Positions 23,311 to 31,330 of a stretch of DNA of 64,000 nucleotides are shown piece after piece. Below the pieces are notes generated by a model. The model saw only the letters and a list, made by a program, of their open reading frames with translations. It had not been told where the DNA came from and did not search any database. Each line of letters opens with the position of its first letter. The first letter of the stretch is position 1. The DNA lies in assembly GCA_027080995.1 (NCBI GenBank), contig JALWNT010000021.1, positions 1-64,000 of the forward strand, given 5' to 3'. Source of the DNA: Campylobacteraceae bacterium. Its GTDB lineage: Bacteria > Campylobacterota > Campylobacteria > Campylobacterales > Sulfurovaceae. A program made the position numbers and the translations under genes.

Positions 23311-24208
23311 CAGAGATTCCGGAAATCGGCCGAAGTCTCGGAATTTTCCCCTCCTTTAAAAGTTTCAAAAAGATCGTTACCCCTTTGGGTTCGTTTCCGT
23401 TACCGTGGACCAGGATGATGGAGCCCTCTTTGGGCCACTGCCCTTTGGCGAGCCAGGTGTCGGTGCCGATGGGGATCAGGCCGAGGCCTGTTACTGTCTG
23501 CACGGCCTTTTCATCCGAGACCAGGCCGGGGAAGCGGAAGAAGATCGAGGGGGTGACACCGCGTTCCAGCAGGGTTTTTTCCAGTGTCAGGATGTCGTCG
23601 GTGAGGTTCTCTTCGGGGGAGAGAACGAAATTCTCTTGCAGAGGTTTCCCAGGATGGTAATGGTGCCAGGCGGTGTGGTTGCCCCAAGTGACGGCCAGGG
23701 AGCCGATTCTGTCCCACAGCCGGAGGGTTTCGAAAGCCGTGGGATGTCGCTCGATCCACCGTTTGGTGATAAAGAGCGTGACGGGGACCGGATGGGGGAA
23801 GCGGCGGATGATCGCTTCGTAGAGGCGCTTTTCGAAGCCCTTTTTGGAGGAGGGGCACAGATCGGTCGTCAGATAGAGCCCCTCTTTTCCGTGGGTGATC
23901 CCGTCATCTTGCAGTGGGTAGGGGGGTGAGCCGGCCCGGCGCAGAAGCCGGCGGTAGCGGGAGTCTTTGCAGCAGGAGGTTGTTCGCTTGGGAAGCGGGA
24001 GGATTTTTGTCTGGAGGGTACGGGTATCGACGGCGAGGGTACGGGTTTTCCCCTCCATGTCGAAGCGGCGCAGCATAGCCCACTCCCCGTTATCGATTCG
24101 AAGACACCGATCGTTCCCGTCGTTCCCGATCGGTCGGTAGTCTCGGACCGTTCCTGCCGGAGCCGTACCTATTCCAAGCAGGAGGAGCGAGAGGAGATAT
24201 CTCCGCAT
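23303..24208 (-). CDS. Secreted polysaccharide deacetylase-like protein
   Basis: 301 residues from the ATG at 24208, which begins a clear signal peptide (RRYLLSLLLLGIGTAPA). The NodB-type deacetylase fold is indicated by TWGNHTAWHH (metal-binding H..HxxxH-like motif), FFRFPG and ILVHGN. The first metal motif, usually TFDDGP, reads TTDLCPSS, keeping one Asp. It probably acts on a periplasmic glycan or peptidoglycan-like substrate. It is transcribed divergently from trhP; the 80-bp spacer contains the palindrome CCGTATT-N7-AATACGG, which could hold both promoters. Confidence 0.7.
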   Translation of the reverse strand: MRRYLLSLLLLGIGTAPAGTVRDYRPIGNDGNDRCLRIDNGEWAMLRRFDMEGKTRTLAVDTRTLQTKILPLPKRTTSCCKDSRYRRLLRRAGSPPYPLQDDGITHGKEGLYLTTDLCPSSKKGFEKRLYEAIIRRFPHPVPVTLFITKRWIERHPTAFETLRLWDRIGSLAVTWGNHTAWHHYHPGKPLQENFVLSPEENLTDDILTLEKTLLERGVTPSIFFRFPGLVSDEKAVQTVTGLGLIPIGTDTWLAKGQWPKEGSIILVHGNGNEPKGVTIFLKLLKEGKIPRLRPISGISAK

Positions 24209-24288
24209 TCTTTCGCCTTTTTCCCGTATTGTAGTAAAATACGGAAATTTCTTCAGCAGCACTGAATATTCCATTCAAAAAGAGCCCA

Positions 24289-25635
24289 ATGAAAAAAGTC
24301 GAACTGTTAGCCCCCGCCGGTAACCTGGAAAAACTCAAAATCGCCGTCAACTACGGTGCCGATGCCGTCTACGGCGGTACCAGCACCTTCAGCCTCCGGA
24401 TCCGCAGCGGCAAGGAGTTCGATCTGGACTCCTTCAAAGCCGGAATCGACTATGCCCATGAGCGGGGCAAGAAGGTCTATGTCACCATCAACGGCTTCCC
24501 CTTCAACTCCCAACTCAAGCTCTACGAAAACCACATCGCCAAAATGCGGGAGCTGAACCCCGACGCGTTCATCGTCTCCAGCCCCGGGGTGATTCGTATG
24601 GCCCGCAAAATTGCCCCCGAGATTCCCATCCACCTTTCTACTCAGGCCAACGTGATGAACGCCATGGATGCGGCGGTCTATTACGACATGGGGGTACGGC
24701 GGATCATCGCGGCCCGGGAGATCAGCCTCAAAGACTGTGAAGCGATCAAAAAAGAGCTCCCCGATCTGGAACTGGAGATCTTCGTGCATGGCTCCATGTG
24801 CTTCGCCTACAGCGGACGCTGTCTCATTAGCGCCCTGCAGACGGGGCGGGTCCCCAACCGGGGCAGTTGCGCCAATGACTGCCGTTTTCCCTACGAAATC
24901 TACGCCCACAATCCCGAGAGCGGCACCACCTTCAAGCTCGAGGAGGAGACCGAGATCGGCACCTACATCATGAACGCCAAGGATATGAACCTGGCCGACC
25001 ACGTCGACGAGATCCTCGCCAGCGGGGTCATCGACTCCCTCAAGATCGAAGGACGGACCAAATCCCCCTACTACGTGGCGACGGTGACCCGGGCCTACCG
25101 GCAGGCGATCGATGACTGGTACGGAGGGGTCTTCGAGGCGGAGCGCTACCAGAAGGAGCTGCACACGACACAGAACCGGGGTTTCACCGACGCCTATCTC
25201 ATCAGCCGCCCCTTCGAGCGCACCGATACCCAGTCCCAGGGCTTCACGATCCGGGAGGGGACGCATCAGGTGGCCGCGCTGGTGGGAGAGGACGGCACCA
25301 CCTGGCGCTGCAAAGACAAGACCTGCGTCGGCGACCGTCTGGAGATTGTCCTGCCCATCGGAGCGACGCTCGAAGAGATCGACAACGAATACGGCAAAGT
25401 GGAGCTGGGTGAGGAGGGCAAATGGTGGCTGACGATCAAAAAGATCCTCTCCACAGGCGGCAAGGAGTTTACCTGCATCCACAGCGGCGATCTAAATGAT
25501 ATAATTCTGCCTACGAAATTTCCGGGCTACACGATCCTGCGCCGCGATATCCGGGAAGCCCGGGCCAAAAAAGGCCTCGCTCCCGAACGGCAGGCGATCC
25601 AGCGGCGGGAAGAAAAAAGCAAGGAATCAGAATGA
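24289..25635 (+). CDS. trhP: U32-family peptidase-like tRNA 5-hydroxyuridine protein (TrhP/YegQ)
   Basis: 448 residues. The U32 signature is EIFVHGSMCFAYSGRCLIS, with further conserved cysteines in GSCANDC that bind an Fe-S cluster in characterised relatives. In E. coli and Bacillus, TrhP with prephenate-derived chemistry hydroxylates U34 of tRNA, the step before CmoB; cmoB is at 7294 in this window. The original peptidase label is historical. The gene overlaps purE by ATGA (25632-25635). A TATAAT at 25498-25503 within the gene could give purE its own promoter. Confidence 0.85.
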   Translation: MKKVELLAPAGNLEKLKIAVNYGADAVYGGTSTFSLRIRSGKEFDLDSFKAGIDYAHERGKKVYVTINGFPFNSQLKLYENHIAKMRELNPDAFIVSSPGVIRMARKIAPEIPIHLSTQANVMNAMDAAVYYDMGVRRIIAAREISLKDCEAIKKELPDLELEIFVHGSMCFAYSGRCLISALQTGRVPNRGSCANDCRFPYEIYAHNPESGTTFKLEEETEIGTYIMNAKDMNLADHVDEILASGVIDSLKIEGRTKSPYYVATVTRAYRQAIDDWYGGVFEAERYQKELHTTQNRGFTDAYLISRPFERTDTQSQGFTIREGTHQVAALVGEDGTTWRCKDKTCVGDRLEIVLPIGATLEEIDNEYGKVELGEEGKWWLTIKKILSTGGKEFTCIHSGDLNDIILPTKFPGYTILRRDIREARAKKGLAPERQAIQRREEKSKESE

Positions 25636-26126
25636 AATTCATTTCGATCATTATCGGAAGCAAGAGCGACTATGAAGTGATGAAAGAGTGCGCCGAAACC
25701 TTCAAGAAATTCGGCGTCCCCTATGAACTGATCATCTCCTCGGCCCACCGCAGCCCCGAACGGACCAAAAAGTACATCGCCGAAGCGGAAGAGAAGGGAG
25801 CTCAGTGCTTCATCGCCGCCGCGGGGATGGCCGCCCATCTCGCCGGGGCCGTCGCCGCTGCGACCACCAAGCCGGTGATAGGAGTCCCCATGGCCAGCGG
25901 AGAGCTCCGGGGAGAGGATGCGCTGCTCAGTACCGTGATGATGCCCGCCGGGATGCCCGTAGGCACCGTCGCCATCGGCAAAGCCGGCGCCGTCAACGCC
26001 GCCTACATGGCGATCCAGATCCTCGCCCTCAGTGATGATGAGCTGCGGGTCAAGCTCCAGGAGGATCGGGTGAGCAAGGCGAAGAAGGTGGAACTCGACA
26101 GCAAGGAGATCGAAGTCATTTTATGA
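25632..26126 (+). CDS. purE: N5-carboxyaminoimidazole ribonucleotide mutase
   Basis: 164 residues. It rearranges N5-CAIR to CAIR in purine synthesis. Motifs: [21 protein letters not shown] and the [22 protein letters not shown] segment are all canonical. The last six codons and the stop form the left arm and turn of an 18-bp perfect palindrome that continues downstream. Confidence 0.96.
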   Translation: MKFISIIIGSKSDYEVMKECAETFKKFGVPYELIISSAHRSPERTKKYIAEAEEKGAQCFIAAAGMAAHLAGAVAAATTKPVIGVPMASGELRGEDALLSTVMMPAGMPVGTVAIGKAGAVNAAYMAIQILALSDDELRVKLQEDRVSKAKKVELDSKEIEVIL

Positions 26127-26141
26127 CTTCGATCTCCTTGC
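26101..26141. repeat. 18-bp perfect palindrome spanning the purE stop
   Basis: Left arm GCAAGGAGATCGAAGTCA (26101-26118), loop TTTTA, right arm 26124-26141, the exact reverse complement. The left arm is purE coding sequence (Ser-Lys-Glu-Ile-Glu-Val-Ile); the right arm starts at the stop codon. No T-run follows, so it is not a standard intrinsic terminator, though such a hairpin could stop 3' exonucleases or weaken read-through. Confidence 0.85.
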
Positions 26142-26158
26142 AAACCAAAACTTTCATC

Positions 26159-26179
26159 ATTAACTATTCACTATTAACT
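26159..26179. repeat. ATTAACT heptamer array
   Basis: Three units in phase: ATTAACT, ATTCACT, ATTAACT. They lie 17 bp beyond the purE palindrome. ATTAACT contains TAA on both strands. Confidence 0.65.
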
Positions 26180-26207
26180 CTTATCCGACTGAAAGGAGGA
26201 TACAACC

Positions 26208-26462
26208 GTGGAAGAGAAGAAAAAACCGACCAAAACCGTCGTGCTGTTCACCTCGCCAAACTGTATCTGGTGTACGCGAGCGAAAAACCATTTCCGTCAG
26301 CACAAGATCCGCTTCAAGGAGATTGACATCACCAAGGACCGCAAAGCGGCCAAGGATTGTGAACGCCACGGCTGCCGCGGGGTGCCGGTGGTGCTCATCG
26401 GCAGTCAGTGGATCTGCGGATTTGACCAGAAAAAAATCGACAAACTTTTAGGAATCGCCTGA
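26208..26462 (+). CDS. Glutaredoxin-like protein
   Basis: 84 residues, starting at GTG 26208 behind a strong GAAAGGAGGATACAACC ribosome-binding site. The active site is CIWCTRAK (CxxC), and the cis-proline region is GVPVVLIG, so this is a small dithiol glutaredoxin/NrdH-type thiol reductase in the cytoplasm. The N-terminus is lysine-rich. Its partner is not evident. It lies 1 bp before glyQ, so transcription is likely shared. Confidence 0.85.
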   Translation: MEEKKKPTKTVVLFTSPNCIWCTRAKNHFRQHKIRFKEIDITKDRKAAKDCERHGCRGVPVVLIGSQWICGFDQKKIDKLLGIA

Positions 26463-26463
26463 T

Positions 26464-27360
26464 ATGAACGACAACTCCATCACCTTCTCCGACCTCCTTT
26501 TGAAACTTCAGCAGTACTGGGCGGCTCAGGGCTGCACCATCGTCCAGCCCTATGATCTGCCTGCCGGGGCTGGGACCTTTCACCCCGCGACCCTGCTGCG
26601 CTCGCTGGATTCCACCCCCTGGGCCACCGCTTACGTGGCTCCCAGCCGCCGTCCCACCGACGGACGCTACGGGGAGAACCCCAACCGCCTTGGGGCCTAT
26701 TATCAGTTTCAGGTGCTGATCAAGCCTTCGCCCGACAATATCCAGGATCTCTACCTCAAATCTCTGGAGTTTCTGGGGCTCAAGCTGCAGGATCACGACA
26801 TCCGCTTCGTCGAGGACAACTGGGAGTCGCCCACTCTCGGGGCCTGGGGGCTGGGCTGGGAGGTCTGGCTGGACGGGATGGAGGTGACCCAATTCACCTA
26901 TTTCCAGCAAGTCGGAGGCCTCCCCTGCGATCCGGTGGCTGTGGAGATCACCTACGGGACCGAGCGGCTGGCGATGTATCTGCAAGGCGTCGAATCGGTC
27001 TTCGATATCGTCTGGAACCGCAACGGCGATCAGGTGGTCACCTACGCCGACGTCCACAAGGAGAGCGAATACGAGTTCTCCAAATACCACTTCGAGGTGG
27101 CCGATACCGAGATGCTCTTTCGCCACTTTGACGACGCCGGCAATGAGTGTCGCCGCTGCCTGGAGGCGGGGCTGCCCCTGCCCGCCTACGATCAGTGCAT
27201 GATCGCTTCGCATACCTTCAACGTCCTCGATGCCCGCAAAGCCATCAGTCAGGCACAGCGACAGAACTACATCCTCAAAATCCGGGACCTGGCCAAAGGG
27301 TGTGCCGAGCTCTACAAAGCTCAGGAGCCCGAAAGGCTCAAGAGAGTCGCTAGTCGATAG
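26464..27360 (+). CDS. glyQ: Glycyl-tRNA synthetase alpha subunit
   Basis: 298 residues. It is the catalytic half of the alpha2-beta2 bacterial glycyl-tRNA synthetase; the beta subunit glyS is at 42397. Motifs: [14 protein letters not shown] near the start, [16 protein letters not shown], and [17 protein letters not shown]. The C-terminus ends KRVASR, and the last residues and TAG stop are encoded by the first heptamer units of the following array. Confidence 0.96.
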   Translation: MNDNSITFSDLLLKLQQYWAAQGCTIVQPYDLPAGAGTFHPATLLRSLDSTPWATAYVAPSRRPTDGRYGENPNRLGAYYQFQVLIKPSPDNIQDLYLKSLEFLGLKLQDHDIRFVEDNWESPTLGAWGLGWEVWLDGMEVTQFTYFQQVGGLPCDPVAVEITYGTERLAMYLQGVESVFDIVWNRNGDQVVTYADVHKESEYEFSKYHFEVADTEMLFRHFDDAGNECRRCLEAGLPLPAYDQCMIASHTFNVLDARKAISQAQRQNYILKIRDLAKGCAELYKAQEPERLKRVASR

Positions 27361-27465
27361 TCACTAGTCGTTAGTTTCTAGTGATGGTATTGTTTTTTTG
27401 ACTTAAAAAATTTTTCAAAATCTTTCCAAAAACTGTCGACTAGCGACTAGAGACTAGAGACTAAG
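27346..27465. repeat. Inverted pair of heptamer arrays around an AT-rich core
   Basis: Left array 27346-27380: five units in phase, GTCGCTA, GTCGATA, GTCACTA, GTCGTTA, GTTTCTA. Right array 27438-27465: GACTAGC, GACTAGA, GACTAGA, GACTAAG. The two are reverse-complement families (CTAGTC against GACTAG), so they can fold on each other over a 57-bp AT-rich loop. The left array supplies the glyQ stop; the right ends eight bases before the next ATG. Confidence 0.8.
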
Positions 27466-27473
27466 GACAAAAA

Positions 27474-28196
27474 ATGAAACTCCGCGACATCTACGACTAC
27501 CTGAACGAACTGAGTCCCTTGGAACTGCAGGAGAGCTGGGACAACAGCGGCTTGATCGTGGGGCATCCCGAGCGGGAGGTGGAGAAGATCGTCGTCTCGC
27601 TGGATCTCGATTCCGAGATGATCGAGGAGGCGGAGGAGGGGGTGCTTTTCGTCGTGCATCACCCGCTGATCTTCGGCAAGCTCACGGAGCTCGATTTTCG
27701 CCGTTATCCCGCCAATCTGATCGAGCGGCTGATCCGGAAGCGCCAGTCGCTCATTGCCATGCACACCAATTTCGACCGGACGCACCTCAATCGCTATGTC
27801 TTCAGCCACGTCCTGGGATTGGAGCCGGAGCGGGAGGAGCCCTTCTTATGTGAAGCTTCGGTGGATTGGAGCCTGGAAGAGTTGCAGGCACGGGTAAAAG
27901 AAGCCTTCGGCCTGGAGCGCTTGCGGATGGTGGCTCCCAAAGAGCGCATTCGTTCCGTAGCGCTCTGCACCGGAGCCGGGGCTTCGATGATGGACCGGGT
28001 CGAGGCGGAGTGTTTCCTCACCGGAGATATCAAGTACCACGACGCGATGAAGGCGATGAGCCAGGGGTTGATGATGGTGGACATCGGCCATTTCGAAAGC
28101 GAGCGTTTTTTCCCCGAGGCCCTGATGCCCCAATTGAAAAATTTACCGATTTCGGCTATAATCGCGCCATCAAAAAACCCGTTCACCTCGTTGTAG
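27474..28196 (+). CDS. Nif3-like dinuclear metal centre protein
   Basis: 240 residues. The Nif3/YbgI family forms a hexameric ring with two metals per subunit; function is unsettled (GTP cyclohydrolase type 2 is a common but weak label). Visible: ESWDNSGLIVG, VVHHPLIF (metal histidines), HTNFDR, GDIKYHDAM and VDIGHFESE. The position between glyQ and an HP0958-like gene matches the order I remember in Helicobacter. The region 28157-28162 inside its end contains a TATAAT that could drive the next gene. Confidence 0.9.
   Translation: MKLRDIYDYLNELSPLELQESWDNSGLIVGHPEREVEKIVVSLDLDSEMIEEAEEGVLFVVHHPLIFGKLTELDFRRYPANLIERLIRKRQSLIAMHTNFDRTHLNRYVFSHVLGLEPEREEPFLCEASVDWSLEELQARVKEAFGLERLRMVAPKERIRSVALCTGAGASMMDRVEAECFLTGDIKYHDAMKAMSQGLMMVDIGHFESERFFPEALMPQLKNLPISAIIAPSKNPFTSL
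28157..28162 (+). promoter_or_regulatory. Possible promoter (-10) of the zinc-ribbon gene
   Basis: Perfect TATAAT in GGCTATAATCGCG within the last codons of the nif3-like gene, 83 bp before the TTG start at 28245. Confidence 0.35.
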
Positions 28197-28244
28197 TAAT
28201 TGAAACGGCACTCTCCGGAACTCTCCAAAACAAAAGGATTTTAT

Positions 28245-28970
28245 TTGAATCAGCATCTCAAAGAGCTCGTAACTCTCTCGAAAATTGACAAAGAACTCGA
28301 CAGCTTTTCTCCACAGATCGAAGCGGCTACTCAAAAGGTAGAAAAAGAGAAAAAGAAAGTCGAAGCTGCCCAGGAACGTCTCGATACATTAAAAAAGCAG
28401 ATCGAAGAGAACGAAAACAAAATTGCTACGTATGAAGAGCAGATAGGAACGCTCAGCGAGCAGCTCGACTCCATCCAGAAAAAGGGCAAAGAGGTCTCCA
28501 CCGAAAAGGAGATGAAAGCGCTCTCCATCGAGGAGGAGATCGCCCGAGAGAAGCTCACCTTCGCCAACGAAGAGATCGAACGACTCAACAAAGCCAACGA
28601 AACGAAAAAAGAGCTTCTCGAAGAGCAGAACAAAGAGCTCGAAGAGCTCCGGGCCGCGCTGGAGCAGGCTCAGGCCGATGCCGCCAATGAGCTCGAAGCG
28701 ATCGAAAAAGAGAAAGCCCATCTCTACAAAGAGCGCGACGAAATCATCCGCAAGATGGATCAAAAAGTCCTCTCCTTCTACGAAAAGATCCGCAAATGGG
28801 CGGGCAACAGCGCCGTCGTCCCCGTGCGCAAACAGGCATGCTACGGCTGCTTCCTCAAGATCAGCGACAAGACCTATTCCGACGTGATCCGGGGCGAAGA
28901 GATTGTCACCTGCCCCCACTGCGGCCGGATCCTCTACCTCGAAGAGGTCGAAGAGCCCGTCGAAGCTTGA
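28245..28970 (+). CDS. Coiled-coil C4 zinc-ribbon protein, FlgZ/HP0958-like
   Basis: 241 residues from a TTG with AAAGGATTTTAT upstream; the product then begins NQHLKELVTLSKIDKELDS, matching the start of H. pylori HP0958. Residues about 15-175 are one long antiparallel coiled coil, and the C-terminus holds a zinc ribbon (CYGC and CPHC). HP0958 (FlgZ) binds RpoN and flagellin mRNA and supports flagellum assembly; the same role is possible here, but no flagellar gene is in the window. Confidence 0.85.
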   Translation: MNQHLKELVTLSKIDKELDSFSPQIEAATQKVEKEKKKVEAAQERLDTLKKQIEENENKIATYEEQIGTLSEQLDSIQKKGKEVSTEKEMKALSIEEEIAREKLTFANEEIERLNKANETKKELLEEQNKELEELRAALEQAQADAANELEAIEKEKAHLYKERDEIIRKMDQKVLSFYEKIRKWAGNSAVVPVRKQACYGCFLKISDKTYSDVIRGEEIVTCPHCGRILYLEEVEEPVEA

Positions 28971-28988
28971 CGAGAGAGCCTCTCCCCT

Positions 28989-30158
28989 TTGTTCCTCTGC
29001 TGCTATACGCTGCTGAGTACCGCCGTCTGGTTGCTCGCGCTGCCGTTTCTTGCTCTCCTCTCCTTTCGGAGCAAGTACCGCCGTTCCCTCCCCGCCCGTT
29101 TTTTTCTCTGGAGAAACCCTCCGCTGGAGGAGGACGGCCTCTGGTTTCATGTCTGCAGTTTCGGTGAGGCGAGGGCGGTGGCACCGCTGGTGGAGCGTTT
29201 CGATCCGGCTCTGCGCCGGATGACCGCGACCACACAGACCGGCCACAGTACCATCGAAGCCCTGGCTCCCGGACAGAGCCGCTATCTGCCTTTCGAGCCG
29301 CTGCTTTGGCTCTGGGCCCACCCCCAAAAAGCGTTGATCGTGATGGAGGCGGAGCTGTGGTATCTGCTCTTTGCCGTCGCCGGGCGCCGGGGGGCTGCGA
29401 CCTTTCTGATCAATGCACGCCTGAGTGACCGATCCTGGCCGAGGTATCGGCGCTTCGCCTGGTTTTATCGCCGGCTTTTTGCGCAGATAGACTACGTCTT
29501 CGCCCAGAGCGAAAAAGACCGCAGCCGCCTGGAGGAGCTGGGAGCTCGCAGCGTCACCGTCACCGGCAACCTCAAACTGGGAGCCGTCGCTCATCCCGAC
29601 CGCAAGCTCCCCAAACCGGCGCGGGGGCTGCTGATCTGCGCGGCGAGTACCCATGAAGGGGAAGAGGCTCCTATCCTCGAAGCGTTTCGGGCACTCAAAG
29701 AGTATCATTCCGACGCCCGGATGGTACTGGTGCCCCGTCACCCGGAGCGCTTCGAGAGGGTCTGGCGGATGATGCAGAGCTTCGCCCGTCTGCAGGGGTG
29801 GGAGGCGGCCCGTTTCTCCGAGACGGAGAATTTGGAGGCGGACTTGACCCTGATGGATAGGATGGGGGAGTTGGTCAACTGCTATGCGATCAGCGATGCC
29901 GTGGTGCTGGGGGGAGCTTTCGAGCCGATCGGGGGCCACAACGCCGCCGAGGCGGCCCAGTTCGGGATTCCGATCTTCAGCGGGCCCCATTTTTTCAACC
30001 AAAGAGATCTCTTCGAAGGGATCGAAGGGATCGAAATCGTGGACGAAAAAAACCTGGCCGAAAAGCTACGGTACCCCGGCCTCTGGAAGCCGACCCGCCT
30101 GAAGACCGTGGGCGACCCGCTGGAACGTATCGAAAAGGAGATCAGAAATGTTCTATGA
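28989..30158 (+). CDS. waaA: 3-deoxy-D-manno-octulosonic acid (Kdo) transferase
   Basis: 389 residues. WaaA adds Kdo to lipid A precursor from CMP-Kdo on the inner membrane; one N-terminal membrane segment (TLLSTAVWLLALPFLALLSF) is present. Family motifs: HVCSFGEARA, TTQTGHSTI, EAELWYLL, GGAFEPIGGHNAAEAA. No ATG is available at the 5' end; TTG at 28989 is the only reasonable start, with a weak GAGAGAG upstream. Together with lpxK this gives two core lipid A steps in the window. It overlaps the next gene by 11 bp. Confidence 0.9.
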   Translation: MFLCCYTLLSTAVWLLALPFLALLSFRSKYRRSLPARFFLWRNPPLEEDGLWFHVCSFGEARAVAPLVERFDPALRRMTATTQTGHSTIEALAPGQSRYLPFEPLLWLWAHPQKALIVMEAELWYLLFAVAGRRGAATFLINARLSDRSWPRYRRFAWFYRRLFAQIDYVFAQSEKDRSRLEELGARSVTVTGNLKLGAVAHPDRKLPKPARGLLICAASTHEGEEAPILEAFRALKEYHSDARMVLVPRHPERFERVWRMMQSFARLQGWEAARFSETENLEADLTLMDRMGELVNCYAISDAVVLGGAFEPIGGHNAAEAAQFGIPIFSGPHFFNQRDLFEGIEGIEIVDEKNLAEKLRYPGLWKPTRLKTVGDPLERIEKEIRNVL

Positions 30159-30444
30159 AAGCGACGGCGAGAGTGTCTCTCTCAAGATCAAAGCCCAGCC
30201 GGGAGCCAGCCGCAGCGAATTTGCTGGGCTTTACGGCGAGGAGGCGATCAAGATCCGCATCGCCGCCGCTGCAGTGGAGGGGGCGGCCAACAAAGAGCTG
30301 GTCAAATTCCTCTCCAAAGCCTTCAAAGTCCCCAAAAGCTCCATCCGATTCAAGAGCGGAGAGACGGCGAAGATCAAGATTTTGCAATTCCCTTATACTG
30401 AGAAATTCGAGGAATTTCTTGGTGAATTAGAAAATAGAAAATAG
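30148..30444 (+). CDS. DUF167/YggU-family protein
   Basis: 98 residues with the family motif QPGASRSEF and EGAANKELVKFLSKAFKVPKS. The family is widespread and of unknown function. Its C-terminal residues (LENRK) and TAG stop are encoded within a heptamer array, so the natural end of the protein may have been changed by the repeat. Confidence 0.85.
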   Translation: MFYESDGESVSLKIKAQPGASRSEFAGLYGEEAIKIRIAAAAVEGAANKELVKFLSKAFKVPKSSIRFKSGETAKIKILQFPYTEKFEEFLGELENRK

Positions 30445-30571
30445 AAATGAGAAATTGTGGTGCGTTGCTTTGCAACGCGGATTTACTTAACACGTAGCAC
30501 CCAACACGTAACACATTTCTTGCGACGTGAGGCCCGTAGGGCCGTGCTTGCGACTTTTTCGGGCGAAGCCC
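30425..30571. repeat. Repeat mosaic: two heptamer arrays and three triloop hairpins
   Basis: 30425-30459: AATTAGA, AAATAGA, AAATAGA, AATGAGA, AATTGTG. 30462-30478: hairpin GCGTTGC-TTT-GCAACGC, the same stem as at 2906. 30489-30516: AACACGT, AGCACCC, AACACGT, AACACAT. 30531-30543: GGCCC-GTA-GGGCC. 30561-30571: GGGC-GAA-GCCC. Everything between the DUF167 gene and the rluA-like gene is thus repeat, apart from the ribosome-binding site GAAGGATATTT. Confidence 0.75.
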
Positions 30572-30585
30572 TCTGAAGGATATTT

Positions 30586-31317
30586 ATGGAAAAAGCGTAC
30601 AAACTCCTGGCCGAGCAGGAGGGAATCTCCAACAAGAAAGCCAAGGAGCTCATCGACCGGGGCCTGGTCTATGTGGGAGATCAAAAAGTCAAAATCGCCA
30701 GGGCCGAGCTCCCCGACGATACCCGTTTTCGTATCGAGGAGCCGGCGGAGATACGGATCATCTACCAAGACGATGAGGTCGTAGCGGTGGACAAGCCGGC
30801 TTTTATCGACAGTTACGAGATCGAAGAGGCGATCGAAGGGGCGCAGCTGCTGCACCGCCTCGACCGGGAGACCAGCGGTGTGCTGCTCCTGGCCCGGGAC
30901 GAAGCCTTCGCCAAAAAGGCGATCGAAGCCTTCCGACGGCGCCAGGTGCACAAAGAGTACGTCGCCTGGGTCGAGGGGGTGGTCGTCGAGCCGTTGGAGA
31001 TCGATTGGCCGATTCATACGATCCGCAAAGGCAAAGCCTTCTCCCGTATCGACAAAAAACGGGGCAAGCCGGCCCTGACACGGGTCTGGCCCGACGAAAT
31101 CCAGGGCAAAAAATCCAAAGTGCGTATCGAGATCGAGACGGGCCGCACCCACCAGATCCGGGTCCATCTGGCGCATGCGGGTCATCCGATCGTCGGCGAC
31201 GAGCAATACGGCAGCCCCACCCGGGCCAAGCGCCCGCTGCTGCATGCGAAGAAAATCACGCTGCTGGGACGCAGCTACGAAGCGCCGGAACCGAAGGATA
31301 TTCAGCGTTATAAATAA
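30586..31317 (+). CDS. RluA-family RNA pseudouridine synthase
   Basis: 243 residues. An S4 RNA-binding domain opens the protein (EQEGISNKKAKELIDRGLVYV), then the catalytic motif HRLDRETSG with the nucleophilic Asp, and GRTHQIRVHLAHAGHPIVGD. It isomerises uridine in rRNA or tRNA; the exact target cannot be assigned. The last five codons and the stop form half of a 16-bp palindrome. Confidence 0.9.
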   Translation: MEKAYKLLAEQEGISNKKAKELIDRGLVYVGDQKVKIARAELPDDTRFRIEEPAEIRIIYQDDEVVAVDKPAFIDSYEIEEAIEGAQLLHRLDRETSGVLLLARDEAFAKKAIEAFRRRQVHKEYVAWVEGVVVEPLEIDWPIHTIRKGKAFSRIDKKRGKPALTRVWPDEIQGKKSKVRIEIETGRTHQIRVHLAHAGHPIVGDEQYGSPTRAKRPLLHAKKITLLGRSYEAPEPKDIQRYK

Positions 31318-31329
31318 CGCTGAATATCC
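31296..31329. repeat. 16-bp perfect palindrome spanning the rluA-like stop
   Basis: Left arm GGATATTCAGCGTTAT (31296-31311), two bases AA, right arm 31314-31329, the exact reverse complement. The stop TAA (31315-31317) is in the right arm. No T-run follows; heptamers start one base later. This is the same design as at the end of purE. Confidence 0.85.
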
Positions 31330-31330
31330 G

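Noticed and set aside
26101-26141. Rho-independent terminator of purE
   Set aside because: The stem is long and perfect, but no T-run follows, and the left arm is coding sequence; kept as a palindrome, not called a terminator.
27346-27465. CRISPR-like array
   Set aside because: Units are only 7 bp with no spacers, and the two halves are inverted; no cas gene is in the window.
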